A stretch of 64,000 nucleotides of DNA from VXRD01 sp965242535 (lineage in GTDB: Bacteria > Latescibacterota > UBA2968). The translations under genes and the position numbers were made by a program. Within the stretch, counting starts at the first letter, position 1. Each line of letters opens with the position of its first letter. The DNA is taken from contig OZ251458.1 of the NCBI GenBank assembly GCA_965242535.1, positions 3,472,001-3,536,000 on the forward strand, in the 5' to 3' direction. Of the stretch, positions 46,962-56,217 are shown piece by piece. The notes under the pieces are model-generated. The model did no database searches and was not told where the DNA came from. It worked only from the letters and a program-made list of their open reading frames with translations.

Positions 46962-49900
46962 ATGCGTTTTGTTCGTTTGTCGTTTCGTCCCAACGCCGGT
47001 TGCATGGGGTTGGCGGCGTTTTTTCGCACGGGGGCCGTGCTGGTCGCGGTGCTGTTGGCGGCAACCCTGCTCGCGCCTGCGCCTGCCGAGGCGCAACCGA
47101 GGGTGCAGAGCATCACCCTAAACAGCGGCTATGGCTCCAACAATGAGTGGTTTGGCGACCAAAAAATCATCGCCACTGTGACCTTCAGTGCCGCCGTAGA
47201 TGTGACGTACAGCAGGAACCTCATCAGCCACCGACCCGGGCTCCAGCTCCTCGTCGGCGCCAATAGCGCGGACAAGCGAACATGCGGTAGCTTATACCCC
47301 CATGCGAGCAACCAGTGCATCGTGTACATGCAGTTGGAACTCAGCAGCTCCGGTTGTTCGGATGGTACATGCAACAATGTCACCTCCCTGAAGTTCGGCT
47401 GGACTCCGAATGACCATTTTCTGGACACCGACGGCATCGTCATTCCGCAGAACGCATTGGCGAACAACAATTCAACGATCAGGGCCAAGGGCACCCACAC
47501 GAGCGTGAATTTGAGCCATAGCGCCTACTCCGGCCCGACCCGCAAGGTGGATGGCGGCAAGGTCAGGAGTACCGGACTCTCCATTTCCACGCAGACGTTC
47601 ATCAAGGGCTTACCCGCGTACGCCCAACTTCCCCCCATGAGCCGCGGGCCTGCTATCGGCAGCAGGGGCATCTCCCACTATCTCTTTGGGCCGGGAAGTA
47701 CTTATCACTTTTTCTATGACGGAGTGGCACTAAACAATTCGACTGGCCTGGTTTGGGACTCAAATGGTAGCGGTAGCTCCTTGGGCCGTTGTGGTACCGC
47801 CCGCACCATCTGCGGCACGGCGACCCAGACATTGAGTTCTACCACATACCAGTATCGCGGGCGACGCGACGCTGGCAATTTAGCGAATTACAACGTCAAT
47901 ATCGAGGTTCTGGATACGGCTACAGCTTGGATCGACTCCAGTGCTTCTTCGCCCGTCTCTCTGACCGAGGACAACCTGAACGGCGCGAGAATCGCCGTGA
48001 AGTTAGCCAATGTCACCTATGTCGCGGGTGGCACGGACCGCTTCGAGCTCACCGGCCCGCCGGGCGTGTCGATCGCCAGCATTTCGGGCGGCGGCGCGGG
48101 CAGCACCACAGCCACATTGACGCTCGAGTACGACAACACCGATTTCGACGAGGACCAGACGCTCGCCGTGAAGGTGAAGGCGGCGGGCCATTCCGGTAGC
48201 AGCGACCTGACCACCAGCAAGCCTGCGAACAGTGCCGCTTCGGTGAAGGCGTCGTTGCCGGTGGCGCATGTGGCCGAGACGACGCCGGGCCGACCGACTA
48301 TCGCGTCGGCAACGCCAGGGGTGGAGTCGCTCGCGCTAAAGTGGAACGCGGTAACCGGCGCGACCAGCTACAAGGTGCAGTGGAAGTACGGTTCGCTGAA
48401 CTACGATTCTTCCCGGCAGGCAACAGTCACCGCTCCCGATACGAGCTATACCATCGCCAACCTGACCGGAGTGCAACACACCGTTCGGGTAATCGCGACA
48501 AACGCCAAGGCGGGGACACCAGACGGAACCGCCTCGTTGGAATCGACAGGTACGCCCACAGTGCCGTCGCTGTCGATCAGTTCGCCGAGCATTGCCGAAG
48601 GCCCGTCCGGCGCGAGTGCGACCCTGACGTACACCGTGACGCTAAATCCGGCGAGCAACCACCAAGTGACGGTGGGTTATACACGGAGCGGGGGCACGGC
48701 GACCTCGGGCACGGACCACGCGGCGTTGAGCGATGGCACGCTGACGTTTCGGATCGGTCAGACGGATACCGCGATCACCGTGTCCGTGACGGGCGATGAT
48801 ACGGATGAACCGGACGAGACGGTTGAGGTGACATTGAGCAGTCCGACCAACGCGACGATCGCCACGGCGACGGGCACTGGAACGATAACGGACGATGACG
48901 ATCCGCCATCGCTGTCGATCAGTTCGCCGAGCATTGCCGAGGGGCCATCCGGCGCGAGTGCGATTTTGACGTACGCGGTGACGTTGAGCGCGGCGAGCGG
49001 GAAGCAGATCACGGTGGGTTATACACGGAGCGGCGGCACGGCGACCTCGGGCACGGACTACGCGGCGTTGAGCGATGGGACGCTGACGTTTCGGATCGGT
49101 CAAACGGATACCGCGATCACCGTATCGGTGACGGGCGACGCGCTGGATGAGGTGAACGAGACGGTTGAAGTGACGTTGAGCGACCCGACCAACGCGACGA
49201 TTTTGATCGGCACGGGCACCGGGACGATTATAGACGACGATGGCGCGCCATCTCTGTCGATCAATTCGCCGAGTGTTGTTGAGGGGCCATCCGACGCAAC
49301 GGCGATTATGACGTACATGGTGACGCTCAGTCCGGCGAGCGGTCAACAGGTGACGGTGGATTATGCCCGGAGCGGCGGCACGGCGACCTCGGGCACGGAC
49401 TACGCGGCGTTGAGCGATGGGACGCTGACGTTTCGGATCGGGCAGACGGATACCGCGATCACCGTATCGGTAACGGGCGATGATACGGATGAACCGAATG
49501 AGACCATTGAGGTGACGTTGAGCAACCCGACCAGCGCGACGATCGCCACGGCGACGGGCACAGGAACGATAACGGACGATGACGATCCGCCATCGCTGTC
49601 GATCCGTTCGCCGAGTGTTGCCGAGGGGCCATCCGGCGCGAGTGCGATTTTGACGTACGCAGTGACGTTGAGCGCGGCGAGCGGGAAGCAGGTTACGGTG
49701 GGTTATACACGGAGCGGTGGCACGGCGACCTCGGGCACGGACTACGCGGCGTTGAGCGATGGGACGCTGGCGTTTCGGATCGGGCAGACGGATACCGCGA
49801 TCATCGTGTCCGTGACCGGCGATGATACGGATGAGCCGCATGAGACGGTTGAGGTGACGTTGAGCAACCCGACCAACGCGACGATCGCCACGGCGACGGG

Positions 49901-51923
49901 CACCGGGACGATAACGGACGATGATCCCACGCCTTCGGTGACGCTCATTTTGACGCCGCAGGCAGTTGGCGAGAACGGAGGCACGGCCGCGGTGACGGCG
50001 AGTTTGAGCGGCGCGTCGAGCGTGCAGACGACGGTGACGGTTTCGGCTGTTGCCGTGCCTCCCGCAGTGGCGGGCGATTTCGCGTTGAGCGAGAACCGGG
50101 CTTTGACCATTGCGGCCGGGGCGACGACGAGCACGGGCGAGGTGACGATTGCGGCGGTCAATAACGAAATCGATTCGCCGAACAAGCAGGTGACGGTTTC
50201 GGGAACCACGGCTGGCGGTCACGACGCGGCGAATCCAGATGACGTGACGCTGACGATAGAGGACGACGAGGGGCCGCCGACCCTGCGGCTCGTGTTGACG
50301 CCCCCGCAGATTCCGGAATATGGCGGGACGAGTACTGTAATGGCGATCCTGAACCGCGCGTCGCACGCGCAGACGACGGTGACGGTTTCGGCTGTTGCCG
50401 TGTCTCCCGCTGTGGCGGGCGATTTCGCGTTGAGCGAGAACCGGGTTTTGACCATTGCGGCCGGGGCGACGACGAGCACGGGCGAGGTGACGATTACAGC
50501 GGTTGATGACGAGGTGGAAGGGCCGGGCAAGACCGTGACGGTTTCGGCCACATCTGCCGGGGGCGATGGCGTGGAGAATCCGGCGAGCGTGACGCTGACG
50601 ATTTTGCCGAATACGGTACCGTCGTTCACGGATGGCGTGGATCCGCAAAACTATGAACAGGGTGTCGCCATTTCCCCGCTGACCTTGCCCGGGACAACCG
50701 GTGGCGAGGGAACGCTGACGTATAGCATGGATACGCCACCTGGTCTGGCCTATACCGCGCCGAGCAGTGGGGATGGCCATGGCGGCGTTTTGTCCGGCAC
50801 CCCGACCGAAGCGATAGAAAGGACGATCTACACGGTGACCGCGACGGATGGCGACGGAGAGTCGGGTTCCCTGTCTTTCTTCATTACCGTGGTGGAGAGC
50901 CGGCCATCTTATGGCGTTGCGACAGTGGCGGCGCAGAATTATGTGCGGGGCAGGGAGATCGAGACGCTGACGTTGCCCGAAGCGAAGGTGGGGGTTGGGG
51001 CGCTGACCTATAGCCTGACGCCTGCACTGCCTTCTGGCTTGAGCTTTGACGCGACGACGCGGGAGATTTCCGGTGTGCCGCTCGAGGCGATAGATGAAAC
51101 CGAGTACACCCTGACCGCGACGGACGAAGATGGCGATGTTGAAACCCTGACGTTCACCATTTCGGTCGTGGTGAATTTGATCCCGTCGTTTGGCGATACG
51201 GTTGCGGTGGCGGCGCAAAATTATGTGCAGAATCGCGCGATCGCGGCACTGGCATTGCCCGCGGCGACGGGTGGAAATGGGGTTCTGACCTACGCGCTGA
51301 TGCCCGCGCTGCCTTCTGGCCTGAGCTTTGACGCGACGGCGCGGGAGCTTTCCGGCACGCCGATCGCGGCGATAGCAAAGACCACGTTCGCGCTGACCGC
51401 GACGGATAGGGATGGCGATGTTGGGACGCTGACGTTCACCATTTCGGTCGTGGCAGATTCGATCCCCGCCTTCGGCGATGCGACTGTGGCGGCGCAAAGC
51501 TATGTGCTAAATCGCGAGATCGAGGCGATGACGCTCCCGGAGGCGACGGGTGGGAATGGGACGTTGCTCTACCTGTTGCTACCTGCGTTGCCTTCTGGCC
51601 TGAACTTTGACTTGTGGACGCGGGAGCTTTCCGGCACGCCGGTTGAGGCGATAGACGAGACCGAGTACACCTTGACGGCATTGGACGCGGATGGCGACAC
51701 GGCCTCGCTGACTTTTACCCTTGAAGTGCTGGATGCGACGGCCGATTTTGATGGCAATGCCCGCGTTGATTTTATGGATTTTCTGTCCTTTGCCGACAAG
51801 TTCGGAATGCGTCGAGGCGACGCGGGGTACGATGCGCGGTACGATCTGGATGGCGATGGCGAGATTGGGTTTGGCGATTTTCTCATCTTCGCAGGAGTTT
51901 TCGGCACGCTCACCGGCAGTTGA
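46962..51923 (+). CDS. Giant secreted Calx-beta / Ig / dockerin-like surface protein
   Basis: 1653 aa. Signal peptide (LVAVLLAATLLAPAPAEAQ) cleaved near residue 45. The ~46-330 region is an unrecognised beta-rich domain. Near 430-530 is a fibronectin type III domain (GRPTIASATPGVESLALKW). Four Calx-beta domains of ~113 aa follow (each PSLSI.SPS..EGPS..A), then two related beta repeats sharing TVSAVAV.PAVAGDFALSEN. Next come four to five putative Ig (He_PIG) repeats (LPSGLSFDATTREISG). The end is a dockerin-type EF-hand pair: DFDGNARVDFMDFLSFADKFG and DLDGDGEIGFGDFLIFAGVFG. Calcium binding and adhesion or matrix attachment are inferred. The ribosome-binding site is AAAAGGAGATCC. Confidence 0.88.
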   Translation: MRFVRLSFRPNAGCMGLAAFFRTGAVLVAVLLAATLLAPAPAEAQPRVQSITLNSGYGSNNEWFGDQKIIATVTFSAAVDVTYSRNLISHRPGLQLLVGANSADKRTCGSLYPHASNQCIVYMQLELSSSGCSDGTCNNVTSLKFGWTPNDHFLDTDGIVIPQNALANNNSTIRAKGTHTSVNLSHSAYSGPTRKVDGGKVRSTGLSISTQTFIKGLPAYAQLPPMSRGPAIGSRGISHYLFGPGSTYHFFYDGVALNNSTGLVWDSNGSGSSLGRCGTARTICGTATQTLSSTTYQYRGRRDAGNLANYNVNIEVLDTATAWIDSSASSPVSLTEDNLNGARIAVKLANVTYVAGGTDRFELTGPPGVSIASISGGGAGSTTATLTLEYDNTDFDEDQTLAVKVKAAGHSGSSDLTTSKPANSAASVKASLPVAHVAETTPGRPTIASATPGVESLALKWNAVTGATSYKVQWKYGSLNYDSSRQATVTAPDTSYTIANLTGVQHTVRVIATNAKAGTPDGTASLESTGTPTVPSLSISSPSIAEGPSGASATLTYTVTLNPASNHQVTVGYTRSGGTATSGTDHAALSDGTLTFRIGQTDTAITVSVTGDDTDEPDETVEVTLSSPTNATIATATGTGTITDDDDPPSLSISSPSIAEGPSGASAILTYAVTLSAASGKQITVGYTRSGGTATSGTDYAALSDGTLTFRIGQTDTAITVSVTGDALDEVNETVEVTLSDPTNATILIGTGTGTIIDDDGAPSLSINSPSVVEGPSDATAIMTYMVTLSPASGQQVTVDYARSGGTATSGTDYAALSDGTLTFRIGQTDTAITVSVTGDDTDEPNETIEVTLSNPTSATIATATGTGTITDDDDPPSLSIRSPSVAEGPSGASAILTYAVTLSAASGKQVTVGYTRSGGTATSGTDYAALSDGTLAFRIGQTDTAIIVSVTGDDTDEPHETVEVTLSNPTNATIATATGTGTITDDDPTPSVTLILTPQAVGENGGTAAVTASLSGASSVQTTVTVSAVAVPPAVAGDFALSENRALTIAAGATTSTGEVTIAAVNNEIDSPNKQVTVSGTTAGGHDAANPDDVTLTIEDDEGPPTLRLVLTPPQIPEYGGTSTVMAILNRASHAQTTVTVSAVAVSPAVAGDFALSENRVLTIAAGATTSTGEVTITAVDDEVEGPGKTVTVSATSAGGDGVENPASVTLTILPNTVPSFTDGVDPQNYEQGVAISPLTLPGTTGGEGTLTYSMDTPPGLAYTAPSSGDGHGGVLSGTPTEAIERTIYTVTATDGDGESGSLSFFITVVESRPSYGVATVAAQNYVRGREIETLTLPEAKVGVGALTYSLTPALPSGLSFDATTREISGVPLEAIDETEYTLTATDEDGDVETLTFTISVVVNLIPSFGDTVAVAAQNYVQNRAIAALALPAATGGNGVLTYALMPALPSGLSFDATARELSGTPIAAIAKTTFALTATDRDGDVGTLTFTISVVADSIPAFGDATVAAQSYVLNREIEAMTLPEATGGNGTLLYLLLPALPSGLNFDLWTRELSGTPVEAIDETEYTLTALDADGDTASLTFTLEVLDATADFDGNARVDFMDFLSFADKFGMRRGDAGYDARYDLDGDGEIGFGDFLIFAGVFGTLTGS
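48566..49933 (+). repeat. Four ~340-bp Calx-beta coding repeats
   Basis: Near-identical in-frame repeats beginning at about 48569, 48908, 49250 and 49589 with a 339-342 bp period; inner segments such as ACGGCGACCTCGGGCACGGA are base-identical among copies. Such arrays readily expand or contract by recombination, and are prone to misassembly. Confidence 0.9.
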
Positions 51924-51964
51924 TGGGACTGCAAAAGGCGCGGATCAGCAAGCGGAGAATGCGT

Positions 51965-53086
51965 ATGTCTGAACACATCACAATTTTGGGCGGGGGCAAT
52001 ACGGCGTTTGCCACGGCCGCAAATCTGACGCTGAGAGGGGTTGACGTGACGCTTTGCGACTTGCCAAAATTTGGGCATGTGCTCGATCCCGTGTGCGGCC
52101 AGGGCGTGATTCACCTGTTGGGCGTTGAGGAGACGGGCGCGGCGAAAATTCGCTGTATTACCACGGATATCGAGGCGGCTTTGGATGCTTCGGATCTGAT
52201 TTTGGTGATCGTGCCGGCGTATGCACACGAACCGTTTGCCCTCGCCTGCGCGCCGCATCTCAAGCCCGAACACGCGGTTGTGCTGATGCCTGGCACGCTG
52301 GGCACCTTGGCGTGGGCAACCCTGTTGCGCGAGCGCGGGGCAGCGGGTGTCGCGCTTGCCGAGGTGGATACCGCGCCTTATGTGTGCCGGAAAACAGCGC
52401 CGGATACCGCGACGATTTGGGGCGCGGTGAGCGGTTTGGGCCTGGGGGTTTTGCCCGCGACGGAGACCGTGCGGGTGCGCGACCGGTTGGCGCCTTTGTT
52501 TTCGGGCATTCGGGCGTATCCCACCGCGATGGCGTGCGGGTTGGCCGCGATGAATCCAGTGGTGCATCCGGCCGGGGTGCTGATGAACGCGGGGCGGATC
52601 GAGTATTCGCACGGCGAGTTCTATTTTTACCGAGAAGGCGTTTCGCCATCTGTCGCCGAGACGATTATGGCCGTAGATGCAGAGCGCAGGGCCATTGCAA
52701 AAGCCTTGGGGTACGATCTCGTCGCCGCGGATGAGGCGTTTTATCGGGCGGGTTTTGGCCCTCGGGGCGATTTGTGGGCCGCGATTAACGGCAGTCGGAT
52801 GCTCACGCAACTCAAAGCGCCGGGATCGCTCGACAGCCGCTGGCTCACCGAGGACATTCCCTACGGCCTTTCGACATGGCACGATGTAGGGGCGCAATAC
52901 GAGGTGGACGCGCCTTTGATGCGCGGGTTGGTGGATATCGGGTCCGTGGTGATGGGATTCGATGGATGGACCGCGGGGCGAAGCGTGCGGGAGTTGGGGA
53001 TTGAGGGGATGGATTTGGATGGCTTGCATGCGTTTTTGCAAACGGGGGAATGGCGGCGCAGTTCGCAGGGATTGGGCGGGGATTGA
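51965..53086 (+). CDS. Opine/octopine dehydrogenase-like NAD(P) enzyme
   Basis: 373 aa from ATG 51965. Rossmann start ITILGGGNTAFATAANLTLRG, VTLCDLPKFG, TDIEAALDASDLILVIVPAYAHE, and the C-terminal octopine dehydrogenase domain with MNPVVHPAGVLMNAGRIE (catalytic-type His in NPVVHP), LTEDIPYGLSTWHDVG and DAPLMRGLVDIGS. Family members reductively condense an amino acid with a keto acid, or act on related 2-hydroxy acids. The gene follows the surface protein by 41 bp but has its own ribosome-binding site. Substrate unknown. Confidence 0.88.
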   Translation: MSEHITILGGGNTAFATAANLTLRGVDVTLCDLPKFGHVLDPVCGQGVIHLLGVEETGAAKIRCITTDIEAALDASDLILVIVPAYAHEPFALACAPHLKPEHAVVLMPGTLGTLAWATLLRERGAAGVALAEVDTAPYVCRKTAPDTATIWGAVSGLGLGVLPATETVRVRDRLAPLFSGIRAYPTAMACGLAAMNPVVHPAGVLMNAGRIEYSHGEFYFYREGVSPSVAETIMAVDAERRAIAKALGYDLVAADEAFYRAGFGPRGDLWAAINGSRMLTQLKAPGSLDSRWLTEDIPYGLSTWHDVGAQYEVDAPLMRGLVDIGSVVMGFDGWTAGRSVRELGIEGMDLDGLHAFLQTGEWRRSSQGLGGD

Positions 53087-53110
53087 CAAAGGGCTACTGA
53101 CCTAAAAAAC

Positions 53111-53145
53111 AAAACGCCGGGGATCGAAACGATCACCGGCGTTTT
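53111..53145. terminator. Bidirectional intrinsic terminator
   Basis: AAAACGCCGG / CCGGCGTTTT with an inner GATCG-AAA-CGATC stem, A-run on one side and T-run on the other, placed between the convergent opine dehydrogenase-like and DUF6785 genes. Confidence 0.85.
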
Positions 53146-53163
53146 GCGTGCGAGGACTGACCA

Positions 53164-55236
53164 TCACCAATGGTGAATCAGGTGCCCTTGTCCAAAAAAA
53201 AACAACGCGTCGACCAGAAAGACCAGTCCGATGCCCAAGACATAGCCGAGCATGAGGCCCATGAACAGGGGGAGGGATTGTCGGTAGAGGCCGATGCCGC
53301 CGATTTTGAGCAGGGCGAATTTGACCAGCCACGCGCAAAAGACCGTAAAGACTTGACGCTGTAAAATGCCCGTTGTAAAGACCGTCAGGCCGATGGGACT
53401 CAGGGGCCAGGACAAAAACCGGTGGCGAAGGACGCCGCACAGCGCGGCGATGAACGCGCCGATTCCGAAGAACATCAGCCTATCGAAACTGGCGCCAAAG
53501 GGGTTTTGCAATTTTTTCACCACATTGCTGAAAATCACCACATTCCCCGAATTGAAGGTATAGACATTGAAATTGTACGCGCCGTGCTCGTAGCCCAGAT
53601 AGAGCGTAAACGCAGCCGAAACGACGAGCGACAGCACCAGCGCGCACATGGTCGTCCAAAACAGGGCGCGGGTCTTGAGTTTGAGGCGCGCGCCCATTTG
53701 TGCGATGTGCGCCAGCGTAGAGGCGCCGAACGTGTTGCCCAGGCCAAATGTCGAATAGGACAGCGCCAGCGATGCCGCGCTATTCGCGTCCATCTGCCGA
53801 ATGCCGATGGTGTAAAACGCAAAGCTCTGCGGCGTGATGGGCATGCGCGCATAAGCCAAGCCGGATTCGGCGACAAAGCGCGTGACCCCCACCGTCATCA
53901 AAATCAGGGCGAACAAAAACACGGCGGCCACGAGCGCGGACATGCCCGAATGCCACAACCAAAAAAAGAGAAACGCCGATCCGATGATGATGCCCCACAC
54001 CGCCGCGCGGTAAGACAGCAATTCGTCCGAATCATCCACACCTTCATCGCCGCGCATGGCCTTGCGCCACACGTCTCGCAAATGCGCCCGCGCCATCCAC
54101 GCGCTCGTCGCGGTAAATGCAAAAAACGCCCCCATCGCCTGCCAGCCCAATGCCGCGCCCCCGCGCGATCCCCAAATATCGGACGCGCCGATCGAATAGC
54201 CCAAGCGGTCGAAAACGCCGGTTTGCACCATGCCCAATGCGTAGAAAAACCACAGGCTGAACAACACGTCGAGATGCGTGAAGAACGCAAAGCCCAAGAC
54301 GAAGAAATTCAATTTGATCGGCAGGGCTGGAAACCCGCGCCCGAGGGGCAACGCCCACCTGTCCATCAGGGGAATCGGCGGCAAGGCGTGCCAGAAATAC
54401 CCCGCGATATTCCACGCCATCACCGCGAGGGGAAGGCCCAGGCCTGCCCAAAACAAGCGGGACGACAAGAGCCTGTACGTCCCATCCTCGCGTCGATCCA
54501 CCATCGCCAACGGCACTTCGGCCAAGGGAAAGGGCAACCGCTCGCGATCCACCCATTGCTTTCGCAACGCGGCCATCAGCGCCACGCTGACCAATGCCAG
54601 CGCGATCAAAAACGCGCCCCACCACGCGAGCGGCGCGGCCCACGCATCCCAAGGAATGCCCACGCCCGGGGGCTTGCCCTCGAAAAACCACGTCATCTGA
54701 TTCGCATCATTGGGCGGCGCGGCCCATTTGGGCAATCCGTCCAACAAATAATCCGCCCATTGATTCTCGGGCGATGCGTAGTAATAGGGCGCGGCGATGC
54801 CTCCGATGAATAAGCCCATGAAATTCGCCGCGGGGATGGCCCCTGCGATCCACCCCATCGAAAAGACCACCACCATTTCGCCCTGCGAGAGTGCCCATCG
54901 CGGTTTTGCCCGCGCGAGCAATGCGTTGATGGGCCACGCCAACGCGGTGAAGACCAGCATCGTCGCCATCGGCAAATGGGCGAATACCATGCGCGATGAA
55001 TGCACGATATACGCCGAATACGCGGGCAACACATTGACCAACAGCGCGATCCCCACGCCCGCGCAAAACGCCCGTGCGGTCACGCCCATCCGCTCGGTCG
55101 CCGTGTACGACCCGCGATCTGTCGCGTTCCATTCCGCCATCTCAAAATCCCAATTCAATCGGCCGCTCGAATCCGCGCGTTCGCCAAGTCGCCGCGCCAT
55201 CCCCGCCGCGGACGATCTGCGGATTTCTTTCGGCAT
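53164..55236 (-). CDS. DUF6785/DUF6784 multi-pass membrane protein
   Basis: 690 aa with about 14 hydrophobic segments, beginning with ARAFCAGVGIALLVNVLPAY. Typical blocks are LSQGEMVVVFSMGWIAGAIPAANFMGLF, RERLPFPLAEVPLAMV and GVTRFVAESGLAYARMP. The pattern matches the DUF6785/DUF6784 family, seen in Planctomycetes, Armatimonadetes and Latescibacteria-like genomes and distantly similar to oligopeptide (OPT) transporters, so a solute transporter role is plausible. The start could be ATG 55236 (AAGGAG one base upstream, too close for an ideal site) or ATG 55140 (MAEWNATDRG). Alone, convergent with the upstream gene. Confidence 0.8.
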   Translation of the reverse strand: MPKEIRRSSAAGMARRLGERADSSGRLNWDFEMAEWNATDRGSYTATERMGVTARAFCAGVGIALLVNVLPAYSAYIVHSSRMVFAHLPMATMLVFTALAWPINALLARAKPRWALSQGEMVVVFSMGWIAGAIPAANFMGLFIGGIAAPYYYASPENQWADYLLDGLPKWAAPPNDANQMTWFFEGKPPGVGIPWDAWAAPLAWWGAFLIALALVSVALMAALRKQWVDRERLPFPLAEVPLAMVDRREDGTYRLLSSRLFWAGLGLPLAVMAWNIAGYFWHALPPIPLMDRWALPLGRGFPALPIKLNFFVLGFAFFTHLDVLFSLWFFYALGMVQTGVFDRLGYSIGASDIWGSRGGAALGWQAMGAFFAFTATSAWMARAHLRDVWRKAMRGDEGVDDSDELLSYRAAVWGIIIGSAFLFFWLWHSGMSALVAAVFLFALILMTVGVTRFVAESGLAYARMPITPQSFAFYTIGIRQMDANSAASLALSYSTFGLGNTFGASTLAHIAQMGARLKLKTRALFWTTMCALVLSLVVSAAFTLYLGYEHGAYNFNVYTFNSGNVVIFSNVVKKLQNPFGASFDRLMFFGIGAFIAALCGVLRHRFLSWPLSPIGLTVFTTGILQRQVFTVFCAWLVKFALLKIGGIGLYRQSLPLFMGLMLGYVLGIGLVFLVDALFFFGQGHLIHHW

Positions 55237-55780
55237 TCTCCTTGCGTTGGTAAAACGAAACGGCTACTATTCCCGTCAGCGCGAATCGGGTTTTTGTATT
55301 GTTGCACGCCTGTGAAAAGCGAAGCTAAAAACTTTCGCAAAGGGAGATTCGGATTGCCGTAGAACGCATGAACGCCGACCGAGAGACGGGAGAGGTGAGA
55401 CGGGAGACGGGAGAGGTAAGAAGCAATCGTAGGGACAGGCCCCTGTGCCTGTCCGAAGATACAAGAGGGATAAACATGTCCAATCAAAAAACGAGTGTTC
55501 GGGGCTTTCTCGAGGAATAGCGGTTCAATTATCGCTTGCGGCGTCAGCCACATCGTCAGACTTCCCCGCTACTTGAGCCCCGCATCGTAAGCCGCCTCGT
55601 TCCGGACCCGATAGACCTGGCGACGACAGCGACTCGGTGGAGATGCCTTGACGGAGGCCGAGGGAAAATGGTCGTTTAGCCACGAGCGGGATACAACTGG
55701 CGATAGCCCAGTTCAAAGACACAAAAGGGCGAGTAGTGGCTTGAGCAACAAAGTGCTCGCCTAAAGATACGAGGAGGCAA
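55237..55780. repeat. Repeat-containing intergenic region
   Basis: Purine-rich GGGAGACGGGAGAGG run (about 55380-55420), one GGGACAGGCCCCTGTGCCTG palindrome (55433-55458), and a worn piece of the composite-repeat hairpin (AACTGGCGATAGCCCAGTT near 55697). No gene is recognised. Confidence 0.65.
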
Positions 55781-55781
55781 G

Positions 55782-55886
55782 ATGCAAACGCAAGTTTTTA
55801 CAGCGAGTATCTGGCGAGAAGAAGACGGGTTTATCGCCCAGTGTTTGGAGGTGGTTCTAAGGGGAATTTATGACACCGCGAGATAG
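55782..55886 (+). pseudogene. Truncated HicB-like antitoxin gene
   Basis: ATG 55782 with GAGGAGG upstream. The first 24 codons, QTQVFTASIWREEDGFIAQCLEV, are typical of HicB N-termini (strand, E-E-D-G-F, x-A-x-C-L/P-E-V). The frame then turns into unrelated VLRGIYDTAR and stops. No HicA is adjacent. Confidence 0.65.
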
Positions 55887-56055
55887 GCTTTACCCCACAG
55901 TCGCTGAAGTAGAGGCGGAGAAAGCGTTTGCAAAACGCATCAATTTTGAGGTCGGGTGGGTGACATATAACCCGAGAATCCGAAATTCCAAACCGACCGA
56001 AGAAGAGAAGCGGCTGTTTATCAAGCGATACGGAGCAAAACATAAATCCCAGTGA
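55870..56055 (+). CDS. Small hypothetical protein
   Basis: 61 aa, ATG 55870 with AGGGGAA upstream, overlapping the end of the HicB remnant by 17 bp. Sequence is charged (VAEVEAEKAFAKRINFEVGW, PTEEEKRLFIKRYGAKHKSQ) with no membrane segment. I do not recognise it. It is followed by an intrinsic terminator 28 bases on, which supports a real transcript. Confidence 0.45.
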   Translation: MTPRDRLYPTVAEVEAEKAFAKRINFEVGWVTYNPRIRNSKPTEEEKRLFIKRYGAKHKSQ

Positions 56056-56083
56056 TCGGCACAGCGTGCATAATCCCAAGAGG

Positions 56084-56112
56084 CCCTGCAAGAAATTGCG
56101 GGGTCTTTTTCT
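56084..56112 (+). terminator. Intrinsic terminator
   Basis: Stem CCCTGCAA / TTGCGGGG with GAAA tetraloop, followed by TCTTTTTCTT, downstream of the 61-aa gene on the + strand. Confidence 0.75.
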
Positions 56113-56217
56113 TGTTATCGGGTCGCGTTTGGGTTATCTTTCCAAATCGATATGGACACATTGCATTGCGTCACCCACAACGAGACAGGTTGGCCCAAAA
56201 AATAAAGGAACCGCGAC

